Source of the DNA: Pseudomonas viridiflava | GTDB lineage: Bacteria > Pseudomonadota > Gammaproteobacteria > Pseudomonadales > Pseudomonadaceae | Assembly: GCF_900582195.1 (NCBI RefSeq) | Contig: NZ_UTHA01000227.1 | Span: 62,001 to 126,000 of the forward strand | Direction of reading: 5' to 3' | DNA length: 64,000 nt | Part shown: piece after piece, positions 14,949 through 23,147 of the stretch | Layout of the letters: each line of letters starts with the position of its first letter | Position numbering within the stretch: the first letter of the stretch is position 1 | Position numbers and translations under genes: made by a program | The notes under the pieces: model-generated | Told to the model about the DNA's origin: nothing | Database searches by the model: none | The model's input: only the letters and a program-made list of their open reading frames with translations

Positions 14949-17399
14949 TTATTTGCCAGGAGTAAGGGTCAAACGAGTTTTGCCGTACACCCGGTCAAAG
15001 TTCTGCGGCTGCATCGGCAAACCGATGTACTGCCCCTTCAACCATGCATCGATGCCATTGAGGTAGTTCGGACTCACCGGATTCCCCGACTGCCCCGTAC
15101 CGTTCTGCCCCATCAGCGGTTCAGCCTGGCCGAAGTCGACGATAAAGCGCATGGACGGCGCACGCGTGGTGGTGAAGTCCTGACCCCAGGCGAACGCCGA
15201 GGTGTTCAGCGTGGTGTGATCACCACCGGCCGCCAGTGGTCCGCGCACGGTCTGGCCATTGCTGTTCTTCCACGCATAGCTGTGCAATTTGCCCCACTGC
15301 CAAGTACGGTGGTCGCCGCCCAACTGACTGTCGCCCGCGCTGATCGCCGCTGCGAAGCTACGGGCGAGAATCTGCGCCTTATCCTCTTTCTGCGGCGAGC
15401 GAATGTCATCCCAGAACGGACTGTCCTCGCGTCCCAACAAATGGTCAGCCTGCGCTGCGTAGGACAAATCGCCATTGGCGATAAACGCCTTCCACGCCGG
15501 GCTCGATTCCGGGCCGAGCTCGTCGAGGAAAATCTGCTTCATGCTTTCCTGCAGGAACAACTCATAGATCGCTGCATCCGCTGAAGTCGGGCTGAGCTTG
15601 CCGTCGAACGCCATCAAGCGCGTAAACGCTTCGCGTGCCTTGCTGCGATCCGCTTCCGGCAGGGCATCGATCGCCTGTTTCAGCGGTTGTTTCATGCCCG
15701 GCGCTTCGAAGACTTTCTTCAGTTTGGCGGCGAAGGTGGTGGTCTGGTCGTATTGCATGGCGATCACGCTGCGGTTGTCGTGCTTGCCGCTGCCGGCCAG
15801 TTCGGCCAGACGTTCGCCACGCTCCGGCGCTGCCCAGGAATTCGACAATTGCATGCCGTAACCGTGGGGGATTACGCGCTGATTGGCGGTGCCGAGCCAG
15901 CCTTGCGCCGGATCCTGATCGTACGGGTGCAGCATCGGGTCGGCGTAACCGTCCCAGTCGTAGCGACCTTCCCAGCCCGGCGACGGCAACAAGCCTTCGC
16001 CTTCGCGACGGTTGGGGAAACGCCCGGTGACTTGCCAGCCAATATTGCTTGCATCGGCGAACACCAGATTCAGAGCGATGGCGCGAATTTCGCGGCTGGC
16101 ATCCGAGGCGCGTTCGACGTTTTGCGCGCGGGTCAGATCAAAAAAGGCGTCCAGCGACTTGTCGTCGGTGAAGCTCGGCGTCTGCAAGGCCAGGCCGAAG
16201 CCGTTGCCCTGCGCCGCCGCTTGAGCGCTGTTGAGTAATGCACCGTGACGGGTTTCGTACACGGCTTCGCGAATCGGTCGCTGACCTTTGACGAAGTAGG
16301 TTTCGTTGCGCACGCCCAGCGGTTGCCATTTGCCGTTGACCTCGTAGACCAGGCTGCTGCCCTGACGGCGGATTTTTTCCAGGAACAGGTCCTGGTTATC
16401 GCCGAGCACGCTGGTCGTGCTCCATGCCACTTTGCCGTTGAAGCCGCCGAGGACCAACGGCAGCCCGGCGACGGTCACGCCCGCCGCCTGATATTTCGGT
16501 GCGCGGATCTGCACGAAGCTCCACAGCGACGGCGCGGCGAGCGGGCCATGGGCGTCGCTGGCCAGCAGGCTCTTGCCGCTGCGGCTGCGTTGCGGGGCGA
16601 TTGCCCAGTTATTCGAAGACGTGGTGCCCAGCAGGTTCAGCGCCGACAGTTGCTGGCTGGCGCTGCTCAGTTCGGTCAGCCCCGGGATCTGCCCGTTGAG
16701 CTTGAGGCCTTGCAGTTTGTCGGCCTCGGCCAGTGGCAGGTTTTCGTCGGGCGCGGACGGCGTCAGCCAGGCGAGTTTGTCGCTGGTCACGGTTTGCGCC
16801 AGCACCAGTGAGGAAATTTCTTCCGGCAGGTTGGCTGACTGGCTGAAATTCAGCAGGGCGAAAATCAGCGCCGAATCTTCCGGTTTCCAGTATTCAGGCT
16901 TGTAGCCGCTGGAGGCGAGGTCGCCCGGCAACTTGTCGGCGTAGCGGAACAGGTAGGCGTTGACACCCCGCGCATAGACTTCGAAGAAACGCTTGAGGCG
17001 TGGCGACGAAGCCTTGTACAACTCGCCGGCGCTTTTCTTCAGATTGACCGCGCGCATGTAGCGGTCGGCGTCGAGCATCGACGCGCCGGACATTTCCGCC
17101 AGACGGCCCTGCGCCAACAGGCGCAAGGTGACCATTTGGTTGATGCGGTCGCTGGCGTGCACATAGCCGAGGCTGAACAGTGCGTCATGGAACGTGTTGC
17201 TCTCGATCAACGGCATGCCCATGGCATTGCGTCGCACCGAAACATTCTGCGCCAGGCCCTTGAGCGGTTGCACGCCGGAAGTTGGCGGGAGGGTGTCCTG
17301 AGCGTTCCAGGTCTGGCAACCGGACAAGCCCAAAACACCGGCCACTGCTGCGGCAACGCCGAACCGGGGAAGAAAATGTGTGAGGGCTGGCGAGGCCAT
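14949..17399 (-). CDS. quiP: Penicillin-acylase-family (AHL-acylase QuiP-like) Ntn hydrolase
   Basis: 816-residue N-terminal-nucleophile amidohydrolase, made as a precursor that cuts itself into alpha and beta chains. The beta-chain start is the motif SNNWAIAP with predicted nucleophile S262. An Ntn-type GNxxH-like helix and the VLGGFNGKVAWSTTSVLGD stretch follow. Overall length and order match the QuiP/HacB group that hydrolyses long-chain acyl-homoserine lactones, but substrate cannot be read from sequence. The N terminus has a hydrophobic segment ending LSGC (C28), a good lipobox, so the protein may be membrane-anchored rather than free in the periplasm. The gene is monocistronic. Confidence 0.85.
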   Translation of the reverse strand: MASPALTHFLPRFGVAAAVAGVLGLSGCQTWNAQDTLPPTSGVQPLKGLAQNVSVRRNAMGMPLIESNTFHDALFSLGYVHASDRINQMVTLRLLAQGRLAEMSGASMLDADRYMRAVNLKKSAGELYKASSPRLKRFFEVYARGVNAYLFRYADKLPGDLASSGYKPEYWKPEDSALIFALLNFSQSANLPEEISSLVLAQTVTSDKLAWLTPSAPDENLPLAEADKLQGLKLNGQIPGLTELSSASQQLSALNLLGTTSSNNWAIAPQRSRSGKSLLASDAHGPLAAPSLWSFVQIRAPKYQAAGVTVAGLPLVLGGFNGKVAWSTTSVLGDNQDLFLEKIRRQGSSLVYEVNGKWQPLGVRNETYFVKGQRPIREAVYETRHGALLNSAQAAAQGNGFGLALQTPSFTDDKSLDAFFDLTRAQNVERASDASREIRAIALNLVFADASNIGWQVTGRFPNRREGEGLLPSPGWEGRYDWDGYADPMLHPYDQDPAQGWLGTANQRVIPHGYGMQLSNSWAAPERGERLAELAGSGKHDNRSVIAMQYDQTTTFAAKLKKVFEAPGMKQPLKQAIDALPEADRSKAREAFTRLMAFDGKLSPTSADAAIYELFLQESMKQIFLDELGPESSPAWKAFIANGDLSYAAQADHLLGREDSPFWDDIRSPQKEDKAQILARSFAAAISAGDSQLGGDHRTWQWGKLHSYAWKNSNGQTVRGPLAAGGDHTTLNTSAFAWGQDFTTTRAPSMRFIVDFGQAEPLMGQNGTGQSGNPVSPNYLNGIDAWLKGQYIGLPMQPQNFDRVYGKTRLTLTPGK

Positions 17400-17590
17400 G
17401 GCAAAGCTCCTGCGGGGGGTAGCGTCAGTAAAGGCGCTACGTTAGTGAGCAGGAGGTGGCCGCGCAAGCGGGGCGAGCGCTTATTTCTTCCCGCTGATCG
17501 ACCTGTGCACATTGGATATGCCTTGCAGGGTTGGAGAGGGGGATGCTGAACTGCGCAAAATTCAATGACCCCTTATTGAGAAAAAACGTC

Positions 17591-18148
17591 ATGGAGCTTC
17601 AGGCCAACGCTGCACTGATCATCATCGACCAGCAAAAAGGCATCCTGCAGCCGCGGGTGGGGCGGCGAAACAATCCTGATGCCGAGGCGCGCATTCTCGA
17701 TCTGCTGACGCTTTGGCGACGCAGCGGCCGGCCGGTAATTCATGTGCAGCACCTGTCGCGTGAGCCTGATTCAGTGTTCTGGCCCGAGCAGGAGGGGGTG
17801 GAGTTTCAGGAGCGTTTTTTGCCGCAGGTTGGCGAATGGCTGATTCAGAAGCGCGTGCCAGATGCGTTTTGTGCCACCGGATTAGAGGCGCGGTTGCGTG
17901 AGGCGGGGATCGGGCAACTGATCATTGTCGGCGTGGCGACCCATAATTCAGTGGAATCGACAGCGCGCACGGCGGGCAATCTGGGGTTTGCGGCGTGGGT
18001 GGCGGAGGATGCGTGCTTCACGTTCGACAAGGCCGATTATTTTGGCACGCTGCGCACCGCTGAAGAGGTGCACGGGATGTCGCTGGGGAATTTGCACGGG
18101 GAGTATGCGACGGTGGTCAGTGTTGTGCAGATTCTTGCGTCGGTCTGA
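17591..18148 (+). CDS. Isochorismatase-fold hydrolase with Ser at the cysteine site
   Basis: 185-residue single-domain protein of the isochorismatase/cysteine hydrolase superfamily. Asp of the triad is seen in ALIIIDQQKG (D13) and Lys in QKRVPDAF (K87). The usual nucleophile motif (T-x-x-C-V) reads THNSVESTART, so Ser120 stands where cysteine-dependent members have Cys. The start is uncertain: ATG 17591 opens just before the conserved strand, whereas ATG 17543 has a better purine-rich RBS (GGAGAGGGGG) and would add 16 residues. It stands alone, divergent from quiP. Substrate unknown. Confidence 0.8.
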   Translation: MELQANAALIIIDQQKGILQPRVGRRNNPDAEARILDLLTLWRRSGRPVIHVQHLSREPDSVFWPEQEGVEFQERFLPQVGEWLIQKRVPDAFCATGLEARLREAGIGQLIIVGVATHNSVESTARTAGNLGFAAWVAEDACFTFDKADYFGTLRTAEEVHGMSLGNLHGEYATVVSVVQILASV

Positions 18149-18172
18149 GTTTGCGCCGTATGTGCCGGCCCC

Positions 18173-18380
18173 TTCGCGAGCAAGCTCGCTCCCACAATGG
18201 ACCACATTCCAACTGAAGGACCTCGATTGACTGTGGGAGCGAGCCTGCTCGCGAAAGCGGTCTGTCAGGCGACAACGATGTTGAATGTGCCGGCCTCATC
18301 GCGAGCAGGCTCGCTCCCACAGGGGATTGCGTTCCAACTGAAGGAACTCGATTGACTGTGGGAGCGAGCTTGCTCGCGAA
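18173..18380. repeat. Tandemly duplicated REPIN (four REP half-elements)
   Basis: REP copies at 18173-18195, 18233-18255, 18299-18320 and 18358-18380 alternate in orientation. The spacers between pairs 1-2 and 3-4 are near-identical (TTCCAACTGAAGGA...CTCGATTGACT), so the locus is a tandem duplication of one unit of about 126 bp. Confidence 0.9.
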
Positions 18381-18418
18381 GGTGGCAGGTCAGGCGAAGA
18401 GGGTCTTCGCCTCGAGCA

Positions 18419-18622
18419 TCAAGCGCCGTGGCACTTCTTGAATTTCTTGCCGTTGCCGCACGGGCACGGGTCGTTGCGGCCGACGTCTTTCAGGGCGTTG
18501 CGCACCGGTTCCTGGTGGGCGTGGCCGCAGTTCGGGCCGTGAACATGGCCGTGGTCATGCTCGTGATGATGGTCATGATCGTGGTTGCAGTCAGGGCCAT
18601 GGACATGAGGTTGCTGGGTCAT
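18419..18622 (-). CDS. His-rich SEC-C metal-binding protein
   Basis: 67-residue protein. Residues 6-35 are a histidine cluster (DHDHHHEHDHGHVHGP) with two Cys (PDC, PNC). The C terminus is a canonical SEC-C zinc motif, GRNDPCPCGNGKKFKKCH. Fourteen or so of 67 residues are His, so a metal-binding or metal-storing role is likely, but no function is established. The start overlaps the upstream LEA14-like gene by 4 bases, and it is the last gene of an operon that also encodes a YchJ-type SEC-C protein. Confidence 0.8.
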   Translation of the reverse strand: MTQQPHVHGPDCNHDHDHHHEHDHGHVHGPNCGHAHQEPVRNALKDVGRNDPCPCGNGKKFKKCHGA

Positions 18623-19113
18623 CGGTGTTGCTCCGGAATTAAATCGGCGGGGATTATCACGCCATTGCGCTCAAGGTGCACGTAGTGAGCGATGAATAAA
18701 CCGGTTTCCATCTCGCCCTGCAAACGATAGGGGATCTGCTGGTTGGGACTTTTCAGCATTTTCACTACATCTTTTACCTTCGGCCACAGGTTGGTGCGGA
18801 CCGGCACCTTGAAATACGCGCTACGCTTCGGCCCAACGGTGAACCAGTGTTCATGCTCACCTTCGGCCAGCAGCATATCGGCCAGATGAATACGGTATTC
18901 GAGGCCGCGTACGGTCAGGTCGCTTTCGTTGGGGTTGTCGATGCGAAAGTGCAGGATGAATTTCTGTTCGAGCAGTTTGGCCCGCACCACTTCGACTTTC
19001 ACCAGATGCACGGCGGGGTCGACGCTGTCATCGCTGAACCAGGACGCGCAACCGCCGAGGTTCAGGATCAGCATCAGGGTGAAAACCTGGAATGTGCGCC
19101 ATTGACTGAGCAT
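18619..19113 (-). CDS. LEA type 2 (LEA14/WHy-like) lipoprotein
   Basis: 164-residue predicted lipoprotein: hydrophobic signal, then the lipobox LGGC (C22). The mature part is a beta-rich LEA14-like domain (VEVVRAKLLEQKFILHFRID, cut here for length, followed by NPNESDLTVRGLEYRIHL). Such WHy/LEA14 domains occur in stress and envelope proteins; the role here is unknown. It lies 42 bp after ychJ-like and is coupled to the His-rich SEC-C gene. Confidence 0.8.
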   Translation of the reverse strand: MLSQWRTFQVFTLMLILNLGGCASWFSDDSVDPAVHLVKVEVVRAKLLEQKFILHFRIDNPNESDLTVRGLEYRIHLADMLLAEGEHEHWFTVGPKRSAYFKVPVRTNLWPKVKDVVKMLKSPNQQIPYRLQGEMETGLFIAHYVHLERNGVIIPADLIPEQHR

Positions 19114-19155
19114 CGAGTAAAACTCCCTTTGGTCCCAGTCTAGTCGCCGACGAAT

Positions 19156-19632
19156 CTAAGCGCCGAAATACCCCGCACAGCACTTCTTGAACTTCTGCCC
19201 GCTGGCGCACGGGCAACTGTCGTTGCGCCCCAGCTTCAATTGCACTGTCGGATCAATGAAATACCAGCGTCCGCTGTTCTGCACGAACGAGGAACGCTCG
19301 CGGTGGCTGTGCTCACCCTGATCATCGTGCCAACGCGCAGTAAAGGTCACGAAGGCGTGTTCCGGCTGACCGCCAAAGACTTCCGAACTCTCGACCTCAA
19401 GGCCAAGCCAGGTGCTCTGCGCGCTCCAGTTGCTGATCGACTGACGATCCAGACCCACTTGTTGCGCGGGCAGGGTGGTCGTCACCAGATAATCGATCAG
19501 CCCCAGCACATAGGCGCTGTAGCGCGAACGCATCAAGGCTTCGGCGCACGGGGCAGGATGGCCGTCGTGATAATGGCCGCAGCAGGCATCCAGCAGATTG
19601 CCGCTGCCGCAAGGGCAAATGGCTGTACTCAT
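19156..19632 (-). CDS. YchJ-family SEC-C protein
   Basis: 158-residue protein with two SEC-C-type zinc motifs: an N-terminal ICPCGSGNLLDACCG (residues 5-19) and a C-terminal GRNDSCPCASGQKFKKCCAG. The middle is the NTF2-like YchJ core (RSRYSAYVLGLIDYL, ARWHDDQGEHSHRERSSF). The start is ATG 19632; upstream codons in frame overlap the DUF6231 gene and look non-coding. Only 4 bp separate it from the DUF6231-type gene upstream. Function unknown. Confidence 0.9.
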   Translation of the reverse strand: MSTAICPCGSGNLLDACCGHYHDGHPAPCAEALMRSRYSAYVLGLIDYLVTTTLPAQQVGLDRQSISNWSAQSTWLGLEVESSEVFGGQPEHAFVTFTARWHDDQGEHSHRERSSFVQNSGRWYFIDPTVQLKLGRNDSCPCASGQKFKKCCAGYFGA

Positions 19633-19636
19633 TGCA

Positions 19637-20134
19637 TTACCACCAGTATTTCCCGAAGTTTTCCGGATTGGCCCAGAAACGTGAGTTGAGCCAGTCGGGG
19701 ACTTGTTTGTAGTCAAGCAGATCGTAGGTGAACAGGGTCAGCACTTGTTCTTCGCGTTGAAAGCGTTCACTGGCTTGCAGGGCCAGCGAATAGAAGTCGG
19801 TTTCCTGCCAGCCGCTGGCCGACAGGTCCGCCATCACGGCAATGCGGCTGGCGTTGAGGTTACGAATCCCGCCCAACAGATTCAGGCCATCGCGCTTGGG
19901 TAAATGTTCCAGGCAGTCGACGATCAGCGCCAGGTCGTAACGCTGCGCGGCCAGCGCTGCGGGCAGGGCGCCCGGGGCGGTATGCGCGACAACACAATCA
20001 GGATGCGCCTCTTTAAAGGCACTCAATGCCGGAAATTCGCTGGCGCCGATCAACAGCAAGCGCGCCGGTGCATAACGATCCAGTAAAGCAGCCAACGCCT
20101 GCTGTGGCGTGCGCGAAGAAATGGCGACGTTCAT
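19637..20134 (-). CDS. DUF6231-type protein with methyltransferase-like fold
   Basis: 165-residue cytoplasmic protein. The order RLLLIGASEFPALSAF, then YDLALIVDCLEHLPKRDGLNL and RIAVMADLSA, resembles the Rossmann strands of a class I methyltransferase, but the usual glycine-rich SAM motif (GxGxG) is degraded to LIGASE. It may be a degenerate or non-catalytic member. It is the first gene of the operon DUF6231, YchJ-like, LEA14-like, His-rich SEC-C. I recognise the family from pseudomonads but no function is known to me. Confidence 0.7.
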   Translation of the reverse strand: MNVAISSRTPQQALAALLDRYAPARLLLIGASEFPALSAFKEAHPDCVVAHTAPGALPAALAAQRYDLALIVDCLEHLPKRDGLNLLGGIRNLNASRIAVMADLSASGWQETDFYSLALQASERFQREEQVLTLFTYDLLDYKQVPDWLNSRFWANPENFGKYWW

Positions 20135-20282
20135 CGAAGCTCCTCAATCAGATCGCCAAGACTAGCGCGCTCCATCACCGGAGCCTAGCGCCCTGTCACG
20201 CGGCTTTGCGGCAAAAGCGCCAAAGTCCTGTGAACACGGTCGCAAACAGCGGTGGCCTATTGCTGGCGGAGATTAAAACTCC

Positions 20283-20330
20283 GGTCTTTACTCCCTGAAT
20301 CGGTTCTAAGCCGATCCCTCAGGAGAAAAC
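20283..20330 (+). promoter_or_regulatory. Shared leader element of the OmpA-lipoprotein pair (copy 1)
   Basis: GGTCTTTACTCC is followed by a small hairpin (TCGG...CCGA) and then CAGGAG as RBS. The same order occurs before the second gene at 21069-21113. The two coding sequences differ much more than these 12 bases. Confidence 0.55.
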
Positions 20331-20333
20331 CAG

Positions 20334-21029
20334 ATGAGCATAGTTCGGACAGCATTACCTTTGATTCTGCTAACCAGTGTGTTGACTGGTTGCGCAGGTT
20401 TGCAGAAAACCGACTGGCCGACCTGTGCGGCGGTCGGTGGTGTCGTGGGTGCCGGTCTCGGCGCCACCGAGAGTTCGGCGTGGGCGGGCTACGGCGCGCT
20501 GATCGTCGGTGGTACGGCAGCGGCCTATTGCTGGGTACACGGTGATGGCGACGAAGACGGCGATGGTGTGCCGGACAGTCGCGACAAGTGCCCGGGCACG
20601 CCTAAAGGCGTACAGGTCGACGCTGACGGTTGCCCTCCACCAGCGCCTGCACCCGTGGTCGAAGAGGCTGTAGTGGTCAAGGAAGAAACCATTGTTATCC
20701 GTGACGTGCACTTCCAGTTCGACAAAGCCACCCTGACCGGCCCTGACAAGCAAGTGCTCGATAAGGTCGCCACCCGCCTGAAACAGGAATCCTCGACGGC
20801 GCAACTGACCGTGACCGGTCATACCGACAGCGTGGGCAGCGATGCCTACAACAAAAAACTGTCGGATCGTCGTGCGCACTCGGTGGTGGATTACCTGATC
20901 CAGCAAGGTGTGCCGCGCGCCAGCTTCGTTTCGGTGTCCGGTCTGGGTGAAAGCTCGCCTGTGGCCGACAACAAAACCGCTGACGGTCGCGCGCAAAACC
21001 GTCGTACCGAAATCAAAATCCAGCGTTAA
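20334..21029 (+). CDS. OmpA-family lipoprotein, copy 1 of a tandem pair
   Basis: 231-residue envelope lipoprotein. Lipobox LTGC (C20); a Gly-rich membrane-like segment (VVGAGLGATESSAWAGYGAL); a thrombospondin type-3-like calcium motif (DGDEDGDGVPDSRDKCPGTP) near residues 71-90; and a C-terminal OmpA peptidoglycan-binding domain with VTGHTDSVGSD and GRAQNRRTEIKI. It would anchor the outer membrane to the wall. It is followed 91 bp downstream by a paralogue with the same domain order and the same upstream leader motif. Confidence 0.9.
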   Translation: MSIVRTALPLILLTSVLTGCAGLQKTDWPTCAAVGGVVGAGLGATESSAWAGYGALIVGGTAAAYCWVHGDGDEDGDGVPDSRDKCPGTPKGVQVDADGCPPPAPAPVVEEAVVVKEETIVIRDVHFQFDKATLTGPDKQVLDKVATRLKQESSTAQLTVTGHTDSVGSDAYNKKLSDRRAHSVVDYLIQQGVPRASFVSVSGLGESSPVADNKTADGRAQNRRTEIKIQR

Positions 21030-21068
21030 GCCCCTCTCGCCTCCGCGGCTTGTGCAGTCGCGGATGCG

Positions 21069-21113
21069 GGTCTTTACTCCTGTGTAACCGGTATGGGCCG
21101 GTGACACAGGAGC
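21069..21113 (+). promoter_or_regulatory. Shared leader element of the OmpA-lipoprotein pair (copy 2)
   Basis: GGTCTTTACTCC, then ACCGG/CCGGT arms, then ACAGGAG before ATG 21121. It matches the layout upstream of the first copy. Confidence 0.55.
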
Positions 21114-21120
21114 TTTCACA

Positions 21121-21843
21121 ATGAGTGTTTTCTCAAGGTCCGTCTTGCCGGTGCTACTGCTAGGCAGCTTGCTCACCGGTTGCGCCACCCACAGCGATGG
21201 CACTGCACCCCTCAATCAACGTACGTGGCCGATCTGCAGCCTTATCGGCGGGCTGGTCGGTGGCGGTCTCGGCGCCCTCGAAAGTGGCGGCTGGGCCGGT
21301 GGCGGCGCAGCGCTGGGGATTCTTACCGGCGGACTGATCTGTTATGCCCAGGATGGCGATGAAGACGGCGACGGCGTGTTCGACCGCCGCGACCGTTGCC
21401 CGGACACCCCGGAAAACACCCCGGTCGATCACCGTGGTTGCCCGCTGCCGCAGTATCCGGTCACGGAAAAAGTGCCGGAGCCTGTACCGCAAACCGAGGT
21501 CATCACCCTCAGTGATGCCGGCAACGTGCTGTTCGATTTCGACAAGTCCGACCTGACGCCGGCGGCGAAGGCCCAGCTCGATACCCTGATGGACAAACTG
21601 CGCAATGCCGATGTGGTGAGCATCAAGGTCATCGGCCACACCGACAGCAAAGGTTCGGATGCGTATAACCAGGCGTTGTCGGAGCGGCGTGCTAGCAGTG
21701 TCGCCGCGTATCTGCTGAGCCAAGGCCTGGCACCGAACAAACTCACCAGCGAAGGTCGCGGCGAAAGTGAGCCGGTCGCCGATAACGCCACCGATGAAGG
21801 CCGCGCGCAAAACCGGCGCGTGGAGTTGCACATAAATCGTTAG
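21121..21843 (+). CDS. OmpA-family lipoprotein, copy 2 of a tandem pair
   Basis: 240 residues with the same plan as the upstream gene: lipobox LTGC (C21), a Gly-rich segment (LVGGGLGALESGGWAGGGAA), the acidic calcium-type motif DGDEDGDGVFDRRDRCPDTP, then an OmpA C-terminal domain (VLFDFDKSDLTPAAKAQL, VIGHTDSKGSD, GRAQNRRVELHINR). The OmpA domain is intact, including the Asp and Arg that bind diaminopimelate. The pair arose by duplication, including the leader. Confidence 0.9.
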   Translation: MSVFSRSVLPVLLLGSLLTGCATHSDGTAPLNQRTWPICSLIGGLVGGGLGALESGGWAGGGAALGILTGGLICYAQDGDEDGDGVFDRRDRCPDTPENTPVDHRGCPLPQYPVTEKVPEPVPQTEVITLSDAGNVLFDFDKSDLTPAAKAQLDTLMDKLRNADVVSIKVIGHTDSKGSDAYNQALSERRASSVAAYLLSQGLAPNKLTSEGRGESEPVADNATDEGRAQNRRVELHINR

Positions 21844-22006
21844 GACGCGTCTGTAGGGCGCAGGCTAGAGCTGCCGGGCGACGACCAGCGTCGTTTCGGC
21901 AGCCATTTGGCAGACGATCGAAGTTTTTTCATTTTCCCCTCTGGCTTATCCCCCGCAGAAGCCGTTACTGTGCGCCCAAAGAATAATTCGCAACACGGGG
22001 GAGCGT

Positions 22007-22288
22007 ATGAAGATGTTCTGGGGGCTGGGGCGGTTATTGACCCTGCTGTTCTGCTGCGTGGTACTGGCCAATCAACTGGTGCCGTTCGTACATCCACTGC
22101 ATCTGCTGGTCAATCTGGCCGGCGGTCTGTTGTTGCTGATTCATCTCTTCGAAGTGCTGCTGTGCAATCGCAGCCTCAAAGGTCGTCCGCACCCTTGGCG
22201 TGACCGTGGCCGCATTCTGCTGTTCGGCGTATTCCACCTGCAAACCATCCCGGCCCCGGCCGCTCCGGAGGCTTCTTCCCATGCGTAA
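22007..22288 (+). CDS. DUF1145 small membrane protein (YhhL-like)
   Basis: 93-residue inner-membrane protein with two hydrophobic segments (residues 5-25, LLTLLFCCVVLANQ; and 30-48, LHLLVNLAGGLLLLIHLF) and a basic C-terminal region. The ATG at 22007 follows GGGGGAG. The last 8 bases overlap the start of the collagen-like gene, so the two are coupled. Function unknown. Confidence 0.8.
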   Translation: MKMFWGLGRLLTLLFCCVVLANQLVPFVHPLHLLVNLAGGLLLLIHLFEVLLCNRSLKGRPHPWRDRGRILLFGVFHLQTIPAPAAPEASSHA

Positions 22289-23039
22289 ACTCTGCTTGCT
22301 CGCTGCATTCATCAGTCCATTGGCCTGTGCCCAGGTGGTCAGTGTTGAAACCAACTCGCTGATGCGTTTGCCCAATACCACCAGCACTTTGCAGCTCGAG
22401 CGTCTGGACGTGGCCGATTACGGCACCTTGCTGATCCCGTCCAACGTGACCGAACTGACCGTGGGCGAGTTGCGGCTTGGCCATGAAGCGCGCATTGCGA
22501 TCGTTCCCGCTGAACAGGCGCTGGAGTTGAAAGTGGCGCGCGCCGAGCTGAGCGAAGGCAGCCAGATCACCGCGCGCGGGGCACCGGGGACTTATGAAAA
22601 AGCCGCCCGTGCGGGGCGCAATCTGAATTTGCAATTCAAGGCGTTGAACGCGCCGCAACTGTTGGTCGATGCCCGTGGCGGCACTGGCGCGCCGGGTTTT
22701 GTCGGCCTCGATGGCGGCAACGGTGAAGACCCGGGCTGTACCTATGGCGCGGCCGGGCATGGTTTTGATGGGAGCAACGGCAGTGATGGCCAACCGGGCG
22801 CTCCGGGTGCGCTAGTGCGGCTGGAAGTGCCGCGCGAGTTTCCGGCTGAGCTGATCAAGGTCAATGTGGCGGGTGGCAACGGTGGCCCGGCGGGTGTTGG
22901 CGGCAAAGCAGGGAAGGGCGGCAAGTCCAAGGGGTGCCTGGTGTATCGCGCTGATGGCGGTAAGAATGGCAAGGCTGGGGCGGATGGACAGCCTGGGCCG
23001 GCGGGGGCGGCGGGGGCTGTGACTGTGCAGCGCTTGTAA
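22281..23039 (+). CDS. Secreted protein with collagen-like Gly-X-Y tail
   Basis: 252 residues. Signal peptide MRKLCLLAAFISPLACA, then a beta-rich globular part with repeated L-x-V strands (residues 18-125). From about residue 130 to the end there are glycine-rich triplet-like repeats (GGTGAPGFVGLDGGNGEDPG, later GADGQPGPAGAAG) broken by one strand-forming stretch. Two Cys in the Gly-rich part (CTYG, KGCLVY) may form a disulphide. Function not recognised. It overlaps the end of the DUF1145 gene, so both are translated from one mRNA. Confidence 0.75.
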   Translation: MRKLCLLAAFISPLACAQVVSVETNSLMRLPNTTSTLQLERLDVADYGTLLIPSNVTELTVGELRLGHEARIAIVPAEQALELKVARAELSEGSQITARGAPGTYEKAARAGRNLNLQFKALNAPQLLVDARGGTGAPGFVGLDGGNGEDPGCTYGAAGHGFDGSNGSDGQPGAPGALVRLEVPREFPAELIKVNVAGGNGGPAGVGGKAGKGGKSKGCLVYRADGGKNGKAGADGQPGPAGAAGAVTVQRL

Positions 23040-23048
23040 GATCACTGA

Positions 23049-23147
23049 TTGTTCCCACGCTCCGCGTGGGAACACAGCCCGTGACGCTTCGCGTCACTGG
23101 ACGCAGAGCGTCCCTTGCGGCATTCCCACGCAGAGCGTGGGAACGAT
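23049..23147. repeat. GTTCCCACGC-type intergenic repeat, copy 2
   Basis: TGTTCCCACGCTCCGCGTGGG at the left and CCCACGCAGAGCGTGGGAAC at the right flank inner stems (GTGACGCTTCGCGTCAC). Same layout as 11691-11798. It sits at the convergent end of the collagen-like gene and the copD-type gene. Confidence 0.85.
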
